DNA of 64,000 nt from Lithospermum erythrorhizon (Eukaryota > Streptophyta > Magnoliopsida > Boraginales > Boraginaceae), in the NCBI GenBank assembly GCA_019722365.1, contig JADFUC010002051.1:558001-622000 (forward strand). Direction: 5' to 3'. The translations under genes and the position numbers were made by a program. Positions 49,701 to 62,289 of the stretch are shown one piece after another. Within the stretch, counting starts at the first letter, position 1; each line of letters starts with the position of its first letter. The notes below the pieces were generated by a model. It made no database searches, had not been told where the DNA came from, and saw nothing but the letters and a program-made list of their open reading frames with translations.

Positions 49701-52700
49701 ACCCTATCCCCATTCCTAATTAAAAAGAGGAGAGGGACGTCACGATTTAAGGTTTCGGGGCAGAGCGGGGCACATCGCTGGGGAAGATCGGGCAATCATG
49801 AAGGGGTGGCGGGAGGCAGATCGAAAATCAAAGGGGAGAGGAGATCGTAAAAAATAGTGGAGGGGGCCGAGAAAATGAGGGGGAGCGGTAGTCAGCAAGG
49901 GACGGTCAGATTACATTGCAAGTAGGAAACACAAGTGTATAGGGGACTAGAGGGGTCAAGACTTAGAATATAAGTCAGTGCTTTATGTATTTTGGTGTAT
50001 TCTTCACAAATGTTGTCATTTCACCCAAAAAAAATTAGAAGTGTGCTAGAATTTTATAAAAGTGTTGACTTGGTGTCATTCTTCAAAATTTGTCCATAAT
50101 AATGTCATATTGAGTGGAGTATCAAATAAAGTTTGTACCAAAATGTTGTTACTTTGGCTTGAATAACTAAATGGGATAAGCAATTAGATGATAAAGATTA
50201 TCCTAAGTTAGTATAATTCCAAGCAGCACAAATCAAAAGTTGAATATTTATGAGAATCATCTTCCGAAGACTTCACTTTCAACTATTGGAAGGAGTTGAA
50301 TATAATAAAAACAAATATTTGCCCACTTTCATTATTCTACTAGTATAATAGATTATTGGTCCAAGTTTTAATCGATTATAAATTTATAATAACCAATTAG
50401 AGGAATATCGGTATATAATTTGATTCTCGTTTTGTTATATCCGAAGCTGCGTGCATGGACCTTCGATAATTAAGACAAATCATGCATACTCAACTTTTTT
50501 TGAATTGATTTTTTTTAATTAATAACAATCATATGTAGTATGGAGCTTGAACAAAATTATTGACAAAATATAACGATTTAAAGCTATTTTTATTATTAAT
50601 GTGAAGGAGGCCATCAATTGCTATTTTTGGCCCAAAATTACTATATTTGAACAATAAATTAAAATTTTCGTAATCTTCGTGAGGATCGTTTCTCCTTTAA
50701 TCTTTAAATTGCCACGCGATGAAGCTATTGGAGGAACAATCTAGGATGCAACCATTGGGGAAATTAAAAGAAAATCATACATCGAGTAAAACAAAAAATA
50801 AAATAAATTATTAGTTATAGTAATATTCTATTCAATCCTTGGTGAGTCAAATAATGAAAAAAATATCATAATTGTAATAAAAAATATGATATAGGTAGAT
50901 TTTAAAAAATTAAGATTGATTGTGACCCAAACCAATGCATAAAAATCAATTAGGCTGCCCTAAATGAAAATATTATTTTTTTCGTAACTACTAAATTTAA
51001 AAAGTTAACTTTTCTAAACAATAGTCAAGGTCCCACCAACAAATAAATACTGATCAGACAAATAAGATCAAACACAATAAAGTAAATGATCAGAACGCAA
51101 CCACCAAAAATTGTTTGGCTCTGGCCTACGTTAAATCAATTAATGCCTAGGATACTTTTAGAATCCTATATTATTCTTTGAAGTACTATAGGTTTTATAT
51201 AAACGCTTCCTCAAGCTTCTCACGCCTCAATCAACCTTCAAACTTAGCATCTAAAGACTGTGAACTCCTATCTATGTTCCTCCTCACAACACTTGCTATC
51301 CCAAAGGTTCGACGTGAATACAATCTTAATAAAGTTTTCAATGATTACCAACACGTTATTAGAACAACCTATTATCAGCTTGTAAGAAAGAAATGGACAT
51401 TTCTAACAATAATCGACCTATACTACACACTTTTATTTCTCAATACAAGAACGCTTCCTTAATAATAAAATATGTTTCACATCACAGCTTCATTCTTCAA
51501 CCAAATCCGCCTTTTTATAAATAGATTCAGAGTGCTTCTGTTATTGGTAGAAGATGTTTGATACGCAATCCGCCACCTTCCATAAGTACATGAGTCCTTC
51601 TATAACTCCAACACTGGGCTTAACAACCAATTCCTGATCTTCAGCTTATCATCTTCGGCATTTCATAGATTACCAAATCTTGTATACATGCAAACTTACA
51701 CTCCCGATCCATGCAAATGTAGACATCCGAGCAACCCTTTTACTGCTTGACACTCTAAGTAGTAGGATGCCTTTAAAACACCGCACATGTACAACGGCCA
51801 CAATACTGGCCTTCATGAAAACTCGAACCAACCATCTACACATCAACAACTAATGATAAATTTAAGTCAGCCCATAATCTATGTCATAAATTTGATTTTC
51901 GACTCCTATCCATAAAATATAAATGTATTTATCAGACTTGAAATGGCATTTAACGGAAGGAGTAATCAACTTCGGCAAGATTCGTCCAATTTGTTGGGAA
52001 TTTTACAACATTTTATATGTAGCAGCTGGGGCCCTTGTGTCCCCTATATTTCCTTGAGGTTCCAAATGGTAACCTTCTTTGCCGAATGAGGCTGAATATA
52101 TAGGTAGTAGCGGTGAATGATACTCCAATGCATTAGGAGCTTCCGGTTGTTTGTCAGTGGGGGAAGCATTTGAGGCTTTGGAGGTGCGTTTTAGACTTTA
52201 GTTCTATTAGAGATATTTCATATTTTGTGCAATATAGCACAATATTGAACAAGAAGTTGGTAGTAATGTTCAAATGTTGAAGCATTAAGAGAGTTAGTAT
52301 ATGTGCACTTCTTGCAGTTGCGCTTCTGAAGTGGTGTGCTGTTGAGTGGTATGCTTTAAAATCGAACAATTTTGAGCCAAAGTAATAAACATTCTACACC
52401 AAATTCTCCAATGGAGGCCGTCATTCAAGGTTGAATCGAATCAAATCGAGTATACTCATAAGATTGAATTGTGTCGAGTCGAACTCAACAATATTTGATT
52501 TCATTCGACTCGTTTAAACTTAAGTTATGCAATTAACATAAGCACATGTTTAAATCTTACACTTTTGAGTTTTGCCTAGTTTAGGTCCATCACAAAAAAC
52601 TTAAATCTCTTGATCTTCCTTCATTTCATGAAGATTGTCAAGTTTAATTGACAAATATACATTTAGTTTGAATCAAAATGATCATGTCATTTATAGTGTT

Positions 52701-53930
52701 GTACTTGAGTCGAGGCTCGCCGTCAAATGAATGAACCTTAGGTAGGCCTCTGGAGCTTTTTCTGTTTCTAATCAATCCCCTGAGTCTCGAAGCCAGCTGA
52801 ATATTACAGTAAATCTAAATTCAATCAAATTAATGTCTAGCTAACGAGTAAATAATAACAAAAATTTGAAATCACAAAAAATTATAACAAAACATTCAAA
52901 AGAAAAGAGTAATGTCGAGCTAACTATACGTGAAGCTAGCTCAATGCCTCGGCCCATTAAATGAACCGAAGCCAGTCCCGACTTACGAGTTATTTAGCTC
53001 GACTCAAGCCATTTATAAAAAATATTAATAATATTAGCATTTTATTTAGTTTTCACCAAAATATTATACTACACATATCAAAATAATCAAATCCAAATCG
53101 AAAATACATTCATTAAAATTTTAAAGTCTTCAATCTTCAGCAACGGGATAGTAAAAATAAAATACTCCGTACTACATCCAATTCAAATTAGATGACGTTT
53201 TGCGTGTCCAACTTTGACCATCAATTACTTTTGTGGAAAGTTACGGTTCATTAAGATTTTTGTTCATTAATGATTAAAAAAATACAAATTATACCATTTT
53301 ATAAAATATATTCTTCTTCTTTTGGTACATTTTAGCTAATACTGCACCATTTCTCACCAAAAATTCATCAATGTCCATTATATAAGTTTAATTTTAATTT
53401 TAGGTAATGACTAATTGTTTCAACGAATTTTGCATACATTCCAATTCATATATGTATTAATTTTGCTCACTTTTTTTTAATTTTTCAATTATGTAATCTT
53501 GGGGAATTCAGATATATTTTAGTAACGTTTACCATTTTTACATTAAAATTGGATACATATCGAAATTGTTAACATCAACAAGATATTATTAATTTAAACG
53601 TAACTGCCATGCTTGAATCGAGGAGTTAGGAGCATATAAAATAGTAGTCCGAAATCCTTGCAGCTTATATTCTTTTATTCGGACAAGACAACCTAACAGT
53701 ATCCACAATGTAAGTAATAACAGTTTATAAAATCAAGTTTTATTACAACTCAATCCCGCAGTTGTTTGAGTCATAAACGCCGACATAACCCAAGATTTTC
53801 ATACCAGATGAGCCGAGCTTACGATATTTACAAAATCTCATATCGAATCCTGGCTATAAAGATCCCGTGATTTCACTTCCTCAGTGAAATCAGACAAATA
53901 TCTCGACGACTGGTCAATCAAAAGCAAAAT
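46710..53930. other. long intergenic region
   Basis: No supported gene in 7 kb. Frames at 46703-46984 and 51178-51462 (94 codons) match nothing I recognise and have no clear splice context. An unusual composition block lies at 49.06-49.96 kb. MITE-like ends (ACTCCGTACTACATCC) appear near 53164. Confidence 0.5.
49060..49960. repeat. strand-asymmetric low-complexity block (CA-rich then GA-rich)
   Basis: From about 49080 to 49710 the plus strand is dominated by C and A (CCACCA, CACCACC and CCCCCAC runs), with few G. From about 49725 to 49960 it switches to G and A (GGGGAGAGGAGATCG, GGGGGAGCGG). Frames within read as proline/histidine or glycine/valine runs and are not credible genes. Confidence 0.7.
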
Positions 53931-53943
53931 ACCAAATCCTTTA

Positions 53944-53951
53944 GAATATTC
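53944..53951 (+). promoter_or_regulatory. P1BS element (PHR1 binding site)
   Basis: GAATATTC fits the palindromic consensus GNATATNC exactly. It lies 245 bp upstream of the SPX start codon. PHR1-family factors bind this site in phosphate-starvation genes, including SPX genes. Confidence 0.6.
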
Positions 53952-54043
53952 CTTTAATTATTCCTCTAGTTTCCCCCAACCAATAAAATCCTTAATTACA
54001 CATTACAATATTAACTACACTTTAGAATATTAATCACAAATTA

Positions 54044-54051
54044 GAATATTC
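54044..54051 (+). promoter_or_regulatory. second P1BS element
   Basis: A second perfect GAATATTC, 145 bp upstream of the SPX start codon. A near-match, GAATATTA, lies at 54025. Confidence 0.6.
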
Positions 54052-54073
54052 TACTTTCCCTTAATATATAGTG

Positions 54074-54087
54074 CTCCATATATATCC
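54074..54087 (+). promoter_or_regulatory. candidate TATA box of the SPX gene
   Basis: CCATATATATCC lies about 110-120 bp upstream of the ATG and just downstream of the two P1BS elements. TATATA at about 54066 is an alternative. Confidence 0.5.
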
Positions 54088-54195
54088 TCCACTTTCACCT
54101 CCCAATCTCCAATTCACATTTATTCTTCATTCAATAATTCAAGAATTGAATAATTTTAAAGATTTCAAGAATTTAGTGGTTTTTGATTTTGTGTA

Positions 54196-56355
54196 ATGAA
54201 GTTTAGGAAGCATTTGAGTGCATTGATTGATGGGACTTTTCCACTTTGGAAAGACAAGTTTTTGTCATACAAAGATTTGAAAAAAGAGGTGAAAAGGATT
54301 TGTCTTGAAGATGAAAATATTGAAAGGTATAATAAAAAGGTGAAATTGGATGATGGGGTTGTTCAGAATGAGGTGAATTCATTTGTGGAGATGTTGCATA
54401 AAGAAATTGATAAGTTTAATGAGTTTTTTCTTGATCAACAGGAAGAATATGTTATCAAAGCCAAGGTAATATTTTTTTTTTATGGTTTTTGATGTGGGGT
54501 TGTTCTATTTTAGATGAATTTGTTGGTCTTTGTATATTTGATTGTGTTGGAAAAGTTTGTATGCAATTTTTTGTATAACCTTATTGCTTTGTATTTGTAT
54601 CCTCCTTTTTTTCATTTTGTTGGTTAAGAAGTTGATATACTCTTTAAAATGATTAATTTAATTATGATTTTGTTTCCTAGTTTTATAACCTCTTAGTAAT
54701 GTAGTTTTGTTCCAATTGTTTAATATGATTAGTTATCTTGCTGTTGAAGTACTTTTGTTCCAATTAATCTGTGTGTATTCCGTAATTCAATATGGTTTAT
54801 GAATGAATAACAATATCGCTTGATATAAAAAATTAATGATGTTGTTTTAAGTTAGATGAGTAAATATTTATACATGGGTGAATATTGTTTAGAGGGGATG
54901 GATATTGGATAGTGATGCAGTTATTTCTAGTTTCATTTTGTTAGCAAACAATTTGTTTGACGATGTTCCAGTTTAATTTGGATTCTGTAGTTATAGTCCA
55001 GTTGTAATTCTTAAAACCAATTATTTCTTTCCTTTTATGATCAGCAGGTTGAAAGCAGAGGGTATGAAACAGAAGGATAGTAGCACTCAGAATCATTGAA
55101 ATAGGTAGACAGATAGTGGATTTCCATGGCGAAATGATTCTGTTGGAAAATTACAGTTCTTTTAATTACACAGGTAATTTGCAATCTTCATAGGTTCATA
55201 TGTTGTGGCCTAACTGTAATCATCTTACTAGTATCATCTACCCCCCCGGTGGCCTTCATGCCCCTTTTCACCATAATTTTTGGGATTTATGACTGCGTGT
55301 ATTCTGTTAATGTTTTAGATCATTTAACTATTATCCGTGTATATGTGAGATCCGAAGATGAAATTAAGTCCGTGATAGCTAGGCAATTTAAGGAAATTTT
55401 TATTTTTGTGGAAATGTAACTCTATATTGGTAGAAGATGATGTTCTGCATATGTGGATTCAACAGTTAATAGATTTCACAGTTGAAATAGATTAGAAGTG
55501 TAAATGTTGTTATATGGTTTTAGGGCCTTATCTTTTTCTTACTTTTCTTATCCTTGGTTATGTTTAAGTGTAAGTGTATTAGAGATCTTTATCAGCATTA
55601 ACATGTACATTGGTGTTGTTTAGGGTTTATTCATTTGATCAACTGATGCCTAGAACGCAATCCATACTTTGCTTCACTGCTCTTTTAAATTATTCAGCAA
55701 TTATAATGTATCAGGAAACATTATTGACATATGATTCTCATGTTCAAGCTAGATTTAGAGATTTGTCTGGAAAAAAGTCGCTAAATTTGCTTTCTTGGTG
55801 TAGCTTCAGAGATTCTGTTGACACTAATTATTTATGTTCAAGCTAGATTTAATTATCATGTCTGAAAAAGTTGCCATGATTTTGCTTCTTGCAGGGCTTC
55901 GAAAAATCCTGAAGAAATATGACAAGAGGACGGGTGCACTCATACAGATGCCCTTCATCCAGACAGTATTGCATCAGCCATTCTACAAGACTGATGTTCT
56001 GAAGGATCTAGTGAAGGAGTGTGAGACAATGGTCAAACATTTATTCCCCCGCATGCCGATTATAGCTCCATCAGCAGCAGCTCCATCAGCTCCATCACAG
56101 GATCAAGAGGATTCTGATAAATTAAGTGTGGCAAAAGATGAAGAGAGAACACCGCCAATAGTTCCTGAAGAACTTTCGGAGATCCAAAACATGGAAAACG
56201 TGTACTTGAACCAGACATTATCCGCACTTCACGTCTTGAAGGAGGTACGAAGCCGGAGCACCACTGTTAATGAATTCTCTTTGCCTCCGATACAAAGTAA
56301 GGAAATCGATGAGAGTTGGAGAAAAACTCCTATTGTAGAACAGACATCTGAGTAG
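54196..56355 (+). CDS. SPX-domain protein, SPX1/2-like; exon 2 frame disrupted
   Basis: Exon 1 (54196-54465) encodes MKFRKHLSALIDGTFPLW, KDKFLSYKDLKKEVKR and EIDKFNEFFLDQQEEYVIKAK. Exon 3 (55895-56355) encodes GLRKILKKYDKRTGALIQMP, FIQTVLHQPFYKTDVLKDLV and the clade tail ending near TVNEFSLPPIQ. SPX proteins bind inositol pyrophosphates and restrain PHR transcription factors according to phosphate status. The lysine surface cluster for ligand binding (KKYDK region) is present. Exon 2 clearly encodes IIEIGRQIVDFHGEMILLEN then YSSFNYTG, but from its natural acceptor (55047) it does not join in frame. The three exons total 857 nt, and reading on from exon 1 meets a stop after about ten codons. 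Skipping to an internal AG at 55112 would restore a 263-residue frame but deletes a linker helix. Gene or recent pseudogene: undecided. Confidence 0.75.
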
Positions 56356-59300
56356 TTTAGTAACGAGTATTGAGTAGTAAACGTAATCCCTCGTCTCTTT
56401 TGTTAAGTCCCCCGAGTCCCAATCAAGCTCTAGAGCTCTTTTAGTAAACATGTTTTGTAAACATAAAGACCTTGGTTAGAAAACTTAGAATCATCAACAG
56501 TTGGACAATAAATTGTTAGTAGATATTCCAATATAACTCCTTTTTCTCCTTTTTTCTCCTACTTCTATTTTTGCTTGTTTCAGATATATATCTAGCAGCT
56601 TTATTTTTGTCTTCAGATTCCTGGAATGCTTGTTATGTAGTCATAAAAATCCATGAAATTTAGAAACCAATCTTAAACATTACAGAATACAAGATTAATT
56701 GATCCCAAATTTGGTTTTAGCAATTGCTTGTGAATTAAAATCTTGGATCCCAGTGATATGGTAACTTCAGTCTTCAACTATTAGTATTACTCTAAGTACC
56801 CCAAAACTTCTTGAAAGTCAAAAGTTCATCCTAGAGACTACAGAGAAGGAAAGATGTTGCCATTTTGTCTTCCAGGGACTTGCATATGAATAGTTCAAAT
56901 AAATATGATGGCATACACGGACCCAGGATCGATATTTAGTGGTGGTTTTACTAATAACAAAAGAAAATTTTATACAATTAAATAACTCATTATGTTTAGT
57001 ACTTTTGAACAATATCAGATTGAAAAAATACAAAAAATAATGAGATAGTAATACCATTTGTTGAAAAACCCGAAAATTTTGTGGGTGAGGTTAACCACCA
57101 TGCTAGGTGTGTAGGTCCATCGATGTACCATGGGAGAGTTACTCCAAAAATTCAAAATTATTTTCTTTGTTTATATTTTTGAACCATTCCAGAAAGCAAT
57201 ATAAACCTCGTGGTCCCGATGGCTGTAAGCCTCAATCCCCCCACTAATTAGTGAAGCTGGGGCTATCCCTTTTACCGTGGGCCCGGCTCGTTAATGTTGC
57301 CTCTTATAAGTCCACAATAACCGATTTTTTCGACGTAATCCAAATTCATTTTGAGCCATTTCTTTATTTCGTCGATTTCTAAATTCTTATATCATATAGA
57401 GTCGAGTAATGAGTCGAGCTTAATCGAGCGCTCGGGTCGGCCTTGCTCTGGTTTATTGCAGTCGAAGCCGAAAGCAAATTCTTCAAAGCTCGTTAATGCG
57501 TCGCAGAACTCGATTATACGACATTATTATTGTATATTTAAATAAAACAAAACTAATACTATTTTTGATGATTTGAGTTTAATGACAATACTGCTGTGTT
57601 GTTATGGTGAGTTTTTTGATCATAATAGGTCCAATTTATTTATCGAAATTAACGCTCATATCTATTATTTTGTGCACTCTATCCCTTTAAAATTAAATTT
57701 ATACTGCTGACCTAACTCTGGAAATTGCTATCAAAACTTAATCTTGGCATTTTCACCTTTTCATGTAAATTGATATTGTTGGGCTTTAATTTCTCTTAAA
57801 CTTGTTCGTTTCCATAATGTTTCCTGATTAGACTGCAATGCAAAAATTCACTACCAAGATTGTAAACATAATGAAAGCAGAGAGGTTAGTATATTAATTT
57901 TTAATATATGACTAAGTATATATTTTAAAGTATTTAGTAGTAATTTCAAAGTTATATAGAAATAATATATTAATTTCATAATACTCCTTCAATTGCACAC
58001 TTCATTGACTTTTTTAAATCAATGATCAATTAATTATTCATTATTCCAAAAATATAAAATTTATATATCATTATTTTAAAATATCACAGTTAATTTTTAA
58101 TAAATAATTAAATAATTGATGATTCAAAATTTGTCCTTATTAATGAGAAAGTTTCAATTGTTTTGAATTTGTTAGACAGAATATATTGTTTGAAAACAAC
58201 ATACTTAGCTTTTAAAGCAATATTATAAAATATGAATTTAAATATATATTTTCAAAAAAAAATGATATTATGATATCTATTAGAATTATAGATTTAATAT
58301 TAATTTAGATATTATTAATATAAAGTATAGTGATATTTTTAAATTTTAACAATACTAATATATTTATTATAAATTATAATATTCATATTTATTACAAAAT
58401 ATTTCCGTCATAATTTTAGATTAAATGCATTCATACATAATGATTAATTGATTATATAGACAAATTAAATATATATATATATTACATCATATTAATATAT
58501 GTTAATATAACACACATATATTTAATATTGTTACATATAAACAGAGACATTTATTATCCAACTTGAAGAAGAGAAACAGGTCCAAAGTAGAAATTATCTG
58601 AAATTTGATACAACCCAATATCTTCAACTACTCTTTATTGTTAATATGATCAATTGTAGCATCATTACGCAATTCTAGTTATGGTCATGAAAAGTCTGAT
58701 TTAAGTATACAACTTAATTAGTAACCATCTAAAAAAATATGAGTCCATTCTGTCTTGGGACCAAGAAACAATGGCTTCGACTGTTACTAATACTTCATAT
58801 AATGAATGATTCATCATAATTCATCTATAAAACAAACAAACAAAATTATTCTGTACACTTTAACTCTTTCTGAATTTAACATCTCCAGATAGAATAAAGG
58901 GTTCTGTGGGGACATTGCTAATGCAAATTTTAATATCTTTATAATAAATAGCATCACCTATAACAAAAAATTGTCAGACGCTTATCAAAACAACATCTCA
59001 AAGGAAATGTTTTTGAATATTATAACCACAAACGATAATTTAAAATGAAATCTAAAAGCCAAAAATCTGAACAAAGAGTATGTTACATTTTATAAATATA
59101 ACAAAATAAAGATCACTCTTCTCCTATAATGAAATACACTACACACCAAATCTGGGCCTAGATTCTGTGGTTCTAAGACAGCATGACGGTTCACCTACAT
59201 TTCATAAAGCTTGTAAGTCTTTTGAAACCAGAATTACAAGATCAATTATCACGAAGCATTGTAAAACACAAAAAATTGTTATTTAAATGATACGTTCTCA

Positions 59301-59400
59301 AAGTTTAGTGTAAAATTAACTACATTAGACACATGCCTGGTTCTACAGTAACATGGTGAAAAGAGAAATTAGAACGTATATATCTCTATTAGCAATACTA
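56356..59400. other. SPX 3' UTR then intergenic
   Basis: Probable 3' UTR to about 56.6 kb; beyond that AT-rich DNA with no gene seen. A GC-richer repeat-like patch lies at 57080-57300. Confidence 0.45.
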
Positions 59401-61010
59401 ATTTAATACAAAGAACTTGTCACATTAGCGTACGATGTGTACTCGCCAGGATGGATGATAGTTTTGAATTTCTTTCACAAAGGTGACCTGTGCTTCTTCA
59501 TTGAACTGAGAGTTGAACACGAGGGTATTAATAAAAGAAGATAAAAGAATTTACTTTGCGGAACATAACAAGAAACAATAGAAGATTATGCTTAGAAATA
59601 CGACAACAGATAAACTGGAGCATCTATTAAATATCACCTGAAGAATATGTGCTAACTTCACTGTTCTGACACTAAAATAAAACCCAATACTATTTAAGAT
59701 AATACCTGGGATATGTGTTCGGCTGCAGAAACCTTGGTTTTACAACTCGTTACCCGCAATTACAAGTGTGTTTGGGAAATACCATCAGTCTAAGAAGAGA
59801 GAAATAAGTAACGGGGTCAATGTGTTTGCTAATCATAAAACCACATGAGGTTATAAGCAAGGGTAACTCCTGCCCATATGATACCTATCGTCCTGGTCTT
59901 ACCATTTTGACTGATAGTCAGCAACATTATGTAGCATGTCAATAAGATTAGTTTACCTGCTCAGAGAGGTATAGCCGCTGACGATTCTTGTAAGTAGCTT
60001 GCTCCAGTTATGAGCCCTATCTATACTTTATCGAGCAAAGATCAATGGCTCACTAGCAGACATTCAGCAGGAAAGGGTATAACTGTTCAGCTTCAATCCA
60101 TCTCTAAAAGATCATCTTTTATTTTCAATGTTCAAAGTTACCAATCTTGTAATCTTACTCACACTCGTAACTTCGATTCAATCAAAATTATCATTCTTAG
60201 AATACTTAACTTACAACGCTTTGTGTAGCTTAAATTTTATTTCACAAACTACTTTTTTCCTCCATTTTTAAACTAAAAACAATTTTGGGATTGCCAAAAA
60301 GGAAATTTAAAATGGGATGGAGGAGATACACAAATGCTATCTTTTGATATATATTCACCATATTATACAAGATATATAACTACACAAATACTTCTAACTC
60401 AAAAATTAAAAAATTCAATCATCAAAATACCAAAAATACAATCTTTTTCAGATAGATATAGTACTTTAACCCTAGATAGATAAAATTCAAGAAAAGCATG
60501 AATACAGAGTAGGAGTGCTACATCAAAATTCTACGCTTTTAACATATTTTAGTTTTTTACCAAATATTATACAAATATACACACACAAACAAAAGTTAAA
60601 AAAAATTAAAAACTCAACCAATTAAATTCAAAAATAAAATCTTTTTTCTGGGAGGTATAGTATTAAACTCAAATTAATAAAATTCAAGAAAAATACGACA
60701 TATACCAAACTACTACACTAATCGCCTCGAAGCATCATCATCGGAAACATGGAGGAGTTAATTGTATGCTTGTGATGCCTCAATTAATCATGAATAGAGT
60801 GCTATACACAGTGAGTAAAACGAATTGGCCGAAAGGATTCCACCTGAGCAGCTAATGGTGGAATGTTACCAAGAAAGTGAAGGCTAAATGAGGTTAAGAT
60901 TAGTCAACCAACCATAGAGTAGTGGTACCACTGATTTCCATTGAGTATATATTCATCAACTGGATCTTCCTCCTCCAACGGCCTCCTGCTTTGTTGGTTT
61001 CACCATCTTC
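59400..61010 (-). other. unresolved exon-like blocks on the minus strand
   Basis: Several separated stretches read like coding exons on the minus strand, some with splice signals: about 60975-60898 (PLEEEDPVDEYILNGNQWYH then YSMVG and stop), 60003-59955 (QATYKNRQRLYLSEQ), 59950-59910 (NLIDMLHNVADYQSK), 59760-59708 (TKVSAAEHISQ) and 59515-59428 (FNEEAQVTFVKEIQNYHPSW). I do not recognise a family, and the blocks do not join into one frame. They may be a decayed gene or chance. Confidence 0.25.
60252..60326. mobile_element. 75-bp Stowaway-like mini-element
   Basis: Left end CTTTTTTCCTCCATTTTTAA and right end, reverse-complemented, TCTCCTCCATCCCATTTTAA are inverted copies. The unit is flanked by TA at 60250-60251 and 60327-60328. 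This is almost only the two termini, an extreme internal deletion. Confidence 0.6.
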
Positions 61011-61034
61011 CTTCAAATCTCCACCACCACCCAA

Positions 61035-61088
61035 ATACATATATATATATATATAAGGATACATATATATATATATATGTATATATAT
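61035..61088. repeat. interrupted (TA)n microsatellite
   Basis: Three AT dinucleotide runs separated by GGATAC and GT. Confidence 0.9.
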
Positions 61089-61089
61089 T

Positions 61090-62285
61090 TCTTTTTTTTT
61101 TCCTTTTTCATAAATAATGAATATGTTCTTCTTTGTTGTTACTGGGTTTTTTACAGATGGAGTGCCAAATATTTGTGTAGTGAGTCAGCATACACATCCA
61201 AATACAGTCGGATTTTGGATGCAACGACTATTTTATCCTCCTTATTTGTTATATACCAGGAAGTTTTATGGCAAATTGTTATCGCACTAAAAAGTTACTA
61301 TTGTGTATAGTGTTGCCCCTTGGCAGTTCTTTGAGAGTCGTTGAGCTGTAATGTTTATGGAGTTGATTTACAGGAGTTGAAGGGTACTGACATTTGAAAG
61401 TTGAATAATTGGATTATTTTTCATATTTGTGAGTAGCTTACTAGCTTGTATTGACAAGCGGGTACGGGTCTATTGGGCGTTGGATAATTGATTATTTTCA
61501 TATTGGTAGTTTGAATTGGAGTTGGATTTAAATGTTCTATGCGATGGGCACGAGCTATTCACCCATTAACATCATTATATAATTGTAGTTTCATTATATT
61601 GTTAAATTGCTATGAATGACACATTTTAGCATTATTTATGTCAATTTAGAGTAAATTATTGAAAATTATAACAAAATGGTACTTTCATGTCAGGAAAAAA
61701 TACCCTTGAATATTAATATAAAAATGACATTGAATACAATGAGGTATTTTTATTAAAAAAAAGATATGAAGTGACATTTTTATAGTTTCTATAATTTGTA
61801 CTTAGTTAAAAAAATATGTTAAAAGATATTTAATATTTATTTACGAATTTATCATGTGCAATTTCTTACGACCACCTTTTTTTTTGCTACTAAGCAATGT
61901 AATGAAGTTGATTTTATTATCGCACATAAAATAGATCCCCATAAGAGTACCATCCATCTATTCTAGAAAGAAGCCAGCCCCCACTCAATAAAGCAGACCA
62001 TACTAGGCAGGAATAAAATTAAGAGGAAACAGTTGAAACAAAATATTACTGTTTCATGCTCTTTATGGAATATGATTTGAAAGGTTAAATAACAGTTTCT
62101 AGGACAATATGGAACTAATATATGATCAAGTGTAGGTGATTTGGAACTAATAACAGTTCCTTGCTGATTTGTTTGCTTTTCAATTTGTTTCTATATCCAT
62201 TTACTTGGAGTTTGATGTTTTTTCACTTGTATTGTATACTTTGATGTTGGTTTATTCATTTCTACTTAATCTTTGAGTTATGTTG
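61090..62285. other. intergenic
   Basis: No recognisable gene. A 77-codon frame at 61077-61310 has an acceptor-like TTTTTACAG upstream of part of it, but no known motif. Confidence 0.4.
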
Positions 62286-62289
62286 TTTT

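Noticed and set aside
51178..51462. 94-codon open frame in the long intergenic region
   Set aside because: No recognisable domain, no splice or promoter context.
55834..55894. Possible alternative start upstream of SPX exon 3
   Set aside because: It is intron sequence that happens to be in frame with exon 3; it ends in a standard acceptor (TTCTTGCAG).
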